Origin: Streptomyces qinzhouensis
GTDB lineage: Bacteria > Actinomycetota > Actinomycetes > Streptomycetales > Streptomycetaceae
Length of the DNA stretch: 64,000 bases
Reading direction: 5' to 3'
NCBI RefSeq assembly: GCF_007856155.1
Contig: NZ_CP042266.1
Span: forward strand, 4,836,001 to 4,900,000
In this document: in pieces, positions 60,728 to 64,000 of the stretch
How positions within the stretch are numbered: the stretch's first letter is position 1
How the letters are laid out: every line of letters starts with the position of its first letter
Translations under genes and position numbers: made by a program
Notes under the pieces: generated by a model
Database searches by the model: none
The model's input: only the letters and a program-made list of their open reading frames with translations
What the model was told of the DNA's origin: nothing

Positions 60728-61153
60728 CCCCGGCGCGGTCCGGCGCTCGCCCGGCGTGTTCTCCGGTGGCCGTACTCCATCGGCCGTCCGAATCTGGTGC
60801 GGAGCGCCGCCCGTGCCCCGGGGCGCCCCGGTGTCCCGCGGTCCGCCCGTGGCCCGGGGACTGCCGGTGGCCTGGGCGGGTAAGACGGCCCGAGGCCCCC
60901 GCAGGGCGTCCGGCAGACCGGTCCCGGTTTCGGCGTCGCTGAACAGCGTGGGCTCCTCGGGGCGGAGGACGGCAGGGGGTGCCGCGAGCGTGATCGAGTA
61001 CTGATGAGGGAGGGGCGAATGGGACACAACGCTATCCAGGTGTACGAGTGGACGTCCGACGGATGCGCGATTTTCACCCGGACGGGAGGGTTTCAGACCA
61101 TGTGATGGACGGAACATGGGCAGATCTTGAAGTTCCTGACCGAATGGACGGCC
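60728..61153. other. Region between OHCU-like gene and GH20 gene
   Basis: 426 bp, divergent. The left 290 bp are open in the minus-strand OHCU frame, with fairly coding-like third positions and an ATGSPRATGG-type repeat, but no recognised domain. The right part (61020-61150) is AT-richer and should carry the GH20 promoter. It has a CAGACCAT half-site (61094-61101) that only weakly recalls a DasR site. Confidence 0.35.
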
Positions 61154-62755
61154 ATGAGTGAACGCCTGTGCCGCCGGATCCGGGGTGCGGCCCTGGGGGC
61201 CGTACTTCTCGGCCTCGCCCTGGGAGGATGCTCCGGTGCCGGATCCGCCCGGCCGTCCGCCGTACCGTCCCCCTCGCCGACCCGGCCGGGACCGCCCACC
61301 ACCGCTCCGGACTCCACCCACCCCTTGTCCACCGCGCCCGCGACCGTGCCCGCCGTCACCCGGCACGATCCCGCCCGCGGCCCCGGCTGGAAACCCGGCC
61401 CCGGCTCCCGGGTCGTCGTCGCCCCGGCGGCCGGACGCCTCGCCGACGAGGCCGCGCTGCTCGCCCGCGAACTGGGCATCCCGTATGCGGGCACCGCCCC
61501 CGTACGGACCGGTGACATCGAGCTCACGCTGGACGAGAAGGCCGCGGGCGGACCCGAGTCGTACACCGTCCGCACCGGCGGCGGCCGGACCCTGATCACC
61601 GGCCGGGACGAGGCCGGGGCCTTCTACGGCACCCGGACCGTGAAGCAGGCGCTGCGCTCCGGGGGAGTGGTTCCCGAGGGCACCGTCACCGACGCCCCGG
61701 CCCGCCCCCAGCGCGGACTGATGGTGGACATCGCCCGCAAACCGTTCAGCGCGCGGTGGATAGAGGACCGGCTGCGCGAGGCGGCCGATCTGAAGCTCAA
61801 CCAGTTCGGGCTCCACTTCTCCGACGACCAGGGGTTCCGGATCGAATCCACGACCCATCCCGAGGTCGTCTCGGCGGAACGGCTGACCAAGGCCGAGGTC
61901 CGCCGGATCCTGGCCCTGGCCGCGTCCCTCCACATCACCGTGATCCCGGAGATCGACTCCCCGGGCCATCTCGGCGCGGTGCTCAAGGCGTATCCCGGGC
62001 TCCGGCTCAAGGACGTGTCCGGGCGGCCGGTGCCCGGGGCGGTCGATATCGGGAATCCGGCGTCCGCACGGCTCGTCGACGAACTGCTCAGGGAGTACGC
62101 CGGGCTGTTCGGCGGCCGCTACTGGCATCTCGGCGGCGACGAGTACCAGGCGCTGACCAGGAAGGACCCCGAGGCGTCGTTCCCCGCGCTGGCGGCCCTG
62201 GCCCGGGAACGCCACGGGCCCGGGGGGCGGGTGGCGGATCTGGCCACCCAGTGGGTGAACGACCGGGCGGCCGTGGTGCGCGCCCTCGGCCGGGTGCCCA
62301 AGGCGTGGAACGACGGCTTCTTCCGCGGCGGCCGGGTCACCGTCGACAAGGACGTCCAGGTCGAGTACTGGACGGGCAAGGAGATCGGGGCCCGCCCGCC
62401 GGAGGAGTATCTGGCCGAGGGGCGTCCGGTGGTGAACCTCAACGACGAATACCTCTACTACGTCCTCGGCGAGCCCAACGACTTCACCTACCCCACCGGG
62501 CGGCGGATCTACGAGGAGTGGACCCCGCTGGTGCTGCGCGGCACCCGGCCGGTGCCCGGACGGTACGAGGAACGGATACTCGGCGCCCGGTTCGCCGTCT
62601 GGTGCGATCTGGCGGGCGCCCAGACACCGGAGCAGGTGGCCAGGGGCATAGCCCTGCCGCTGGCGGCGACCGCGCAGAAGGTCTGGGACGAGCGGACCCC
62701 GGCCCGGAGCTGGCCGGAGTTCTCGGCACTGGCACGGCGGCTGGCCGGATCGTGA
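61154..62755 (+). CDS. Lipoprotein beta-N-acetylhexosaminidase (GH20)
   Basis: 533 residues from ATG 61154 (MSERLCRRIRGAALG), GGACGG upstream. A lipoprotein signal ends in LGLALGGC (lipobox LGGC), then a Ser/Pro/Thr linker. A GH20b-like domain (about 70-170) precedes the (beta/alpha)8 catalytic domain (about 175-520). The catalytic pair is Asp329-Glu330 in WHLGGDEYQ; RGLMVDIARKPF, HFSDDQGFRIES and PEIDSPGH are standard. It would release GlcNAc from chitooligomers or wall glycans at the cell surface, downstream of the chitinase at 28.8 kb. Confidence 0.92.
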   Translation: MSERLCRRIRGAALGAVLLGLALGGCSGAGSARPSAVPSPSPTRPGPPTTAPDSTHPLSTAPATVPAVTRHDPARGPGWKPGPGSRVVVAPAAGRLADEAALLARELGIPYAGTAPVRTGDIELTLDEKAAGGPESYTVRTGGGRTLITGRDEAGAFYGTRTVKQALRSGGVVPEGTVTDAPARPQRGLMVDIARKPFSARWIEDRLREAADLKLNQFGLHFSDDQGFRIESTTHPEVVSAERLTKAEVRRILALAASLHITVIPEIDSPGHLGAVLKAYPGLRLKDVSGRPVPGAVDIGNPASARLVDELLREYAGLFGGRYWHLGGDEYQALTRKDPEASFPALAALARERHGPGGRVADLATQWVNDRAAVVRALGRVPKAWNDGFFRGGRVTVDKDVQVEYWTGKEIGARPPEEYLAEGRPVVNLNDEYLYYVLGEPNDFTYPTGRRIYEEWTPLVLRGTRPVPGRYEERILGARFAVWCDLAGAQTPEQVARGIALPLAATAQKVWDERTPARSWPEFSALARRLAGS

Positions 62756-62976
62756 TCCCCCGCCGTCGCGGTCCGAGGCCCGGCCTATCACGGCGGGGCA
62801 GGGATTTCATTTGGACGCCGAACCGCTCGGAGGCGTAGCGTCCGCACACGTCCGTGGCCGGAAGACAGCGTGTCGTCCGGGGGGAACGGCCTTGGCGTTC
62901 GGCCGGCGTTGTCCGTACCGCCGCCGTTCCCGGCGCTCGTTGCCGTACCGCATTTGCTCTCTGGGGGGCCGGATCC

Positions 62977-63948
62977 ATGACTCTCTGTTCCATCTGCCAA
63001 CGGAATACCGCCGCGACGGCGCAGGGCCTGTGCGCGCAGTGCGCGACCGGCGCCACGCTCACCGGTCAGCCCACGGCCTCGCCCGCGCCCGTACCGCCCG
63101 GCCCCGGCTACGCCCCGGGACAGCCCGGTCCCGGCTACGGCGGCGCGGCGGTACCGCCCCCGCCCGCGGCACCCGGATACGGCGCCCCCGCCTACCCCGC
63201 CCCGGCCTACGCCGCCCAGCCCCAGTACGGCGCGGCTCCCGTGCTCCTCCCGCCGACCCCGGTCAAGGCGCCCTGGGGGCTCTCGTATGCGGTGATCGTG
63301 CTGCTCTGCATAGCCGTACTCGTCGACCTCTTCTCGATCGGCGCCTCGTTGAGCGTGCGGGAGCTGGCCGAAGACTTCCGGAGTTCGCCCTACTCCGTCA
63401 CCCAGGCGGACGCCGACCACGCGGACGACGTGATGGCCGTGGCGACCCTGCTCAAGGGGTTGGCGCTCCTGGTCACCGGAATCCTCTTCATCATCTGGTT
63501 CGCCAAGGCCCGCGGCAATGCGGCCGTCTTCGCGCCCGATGACACCAGTTGGGGCCGTGGCTGGGCCATCGGCGGCTGGTTCATCCCTCTCGCGGGCCTG
63601 GTCATCCCGCGTCTGGTCGCGGGCGCCATCTGGCAGGCGAGCCGGCGGAGCCTGCCCGAGGGCGGCGCCGCGCAGCGGCCCACGATCCTCACCTTCTGGT
63701 GGATCTTCCACGTACTCGGACTGCTGACCTGGCAGGTCGGCTTCCAGCACTACCGCGAGGCGCTGACGCCCGATGAACTGGCCTCCGCCGCCGGGTGGCT
63801 GCTGACCGCCGACATCATCAGCATCGCCGCGGCCGTTCTGGCGATCGTCGTCGTACGGAAGATCACGAGCATGCAGTCGGAGAAATCGGCCGCTGTGGCT
63901 GCCATGGGCTGGCAGCCGCCCATGCCGCCGATGCCCGGTATGCGCTGA
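62977..63948 (+). CDS. DUF4328 membrane protein with N-terminal zinc ribbon
   Basis: 323 residues from ATG 62977 (MTLCSICQRNTAATAQGLCAQC): a CxxC...CxxC ribbon covers residues 4-22. A Pro/Gly/Tyr/Ala-rich linker (25-95) precedes the DUF4328 domain with about five membrane segments (WGLSYAVIVLLCIAVLVDLF, LLKGLALLVTGILFIIWF, IGGWFIPLAGLVIPRLVAG, FWWIFHVLGLLTWQV, ADIISIAAAVLAIVVV). The C-terminus is Met/Pro-rich. Family function is unknown. A 220-bp gap separates it from the GH20 gene. Confidence 0.88.
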   Translation: MTLCSICQRNTAATAQGLCAQCATGATLTGQPTASPAPVPPGPGYAPGQPGPGYGGAAVPPPPAAPGYGAPAYPAPAYAAQPQYGAAPVLLPPTPVKAPWGLSYAVIVLLCIAVLVDLFSIGASLSVRELAEDFRSSPYSVTQADADHADDVMAVATLLKGLALLVTGILFIIWFAKARGNAAVFAPDDTSWGRGWAIGGWFIPLAGLVIPRLVAGAIWQASRRSLPEGGAAQRPTILTFWWIFHVLGLLTWQVGFQHYREALTPDELASAAGWLLTADIISIAAAVLAIVVVRKITSMQSEKSAAVAAMGWQPPMPPMPGMR

Positions 63949-64000
63949 CGCACCGCCGCGAGGGCGGGCCGACGCCCGACAGTGCGGGCCCGCCCGGGGG

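Noticed and set aside
61087..61102. DasR site upstream of the GH20 gene
   Set aside because: Only one half (CAGACCA) fits; about half of the 16 positions match the consensus, near chance level.
60728..62791. Upstream part of an 859-codon minus-strand frame containing the OHCU-like gene
   Set aside because: Beyond about 61020 it is antisense to the GH20 gene. The 60728-61020 part was kept only as a possible N-terminal extension.

Overview
The window is a high-GC actinobacterial chromosome segment, almost certainly Streptomyces. The codons are G/C-ended, GTG starts are frequent and many genes are coupled by ATGA or GTGA overlaps. The gene order (pcrA end, LytM peptidase, icmB, sucCD, purNH, folD, mdh, glyA, trpS, an SCO4848-like membrane protein, sdhCDAB) matches the core chromosome around SCO4797 to SCO4860 of S. 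coelicolor as I remember it. I see no insertion sequence, prophage, CRISPR array, rRNA or tRNA gene.

Layout. 1-3.9 kb: end of pcrA, a LytM/M23 peptidase, a lipase-like hydrolase and the small B12 subunit icmB. 3.9-12.4 kb: a divergent five-gene module, with DUF5691 and SWIM zinc-finger genes to the left and MoxR AAA ATPase, DUF5682 and VWA genes to the right. Two face-to-face promoters of the RecA-NDp (PafBC, DNA-damage) type sit between the two halves. 12.6-14.8 kb: sucCD. 15-19.1 kb: an HTH/sigma-like/membrane hybrid regulator, a PerM-like membrane protein and an unknown membrane protein. 19.3-28.3 kb: purN-purH, an RDD protein, folD-DUF3017, an XRE/DUF2690 membrane regulator, mdh, and an SDR with two strong operator palindromes. 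28.6-34.4 kb: a secreted GH18 chitinase with the classical direct-repeat chitinase promoter, ornithine aminotransferase, and glyA behind a ZTP (pfl) riboswitch. 34.5-39.1 kb: an ECF sigma / anti-sigma-like / membrane protein set, trpS and a 2'-5' RNA ligase-like protein. 39.2-43.4 kb: a decaprenyl-phosphoryl-arabinose type set (dprE2-dprE1 divergent from PAP2 phosphatase-ubiA). 43.4-54.6 kb: YihY, a DD-carboxypeptidase, a metallophosphoesterase, a two-component pair divergent from an MMPL transporter, and a TetR/DCC/membrane-protein group. 54.8-64 kb: an alpha/beta hydrolase, an unknown membrane protein, sdhCDAB, a ureide-type decarboxylase homologue, a GH20 lipoprotein and a DUF4328 membrane protein.

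How the genes fit together. Three TCA-cycle units (sucCD, mdh, sdhCDAB) and a folate/purine set (purN, purH, folD, glyA) share the window. The ZTP riboswitch on glyA senses the Z nucleotides that accumulate when PurH runs short of 10-formyl-THF. Chitinase and GH20 hexosaminidase are the two extracellular steps of chitin use.

The most notable reading is that the SWIM/DUF5691 and MoxR/DUF5682/VWA genes are one DNA-damage-responsive system. DUF5682 carries the GxxH...E...GxxH signature expected of the TraB/TIKI/ChaN/EreA hydrolase fold.
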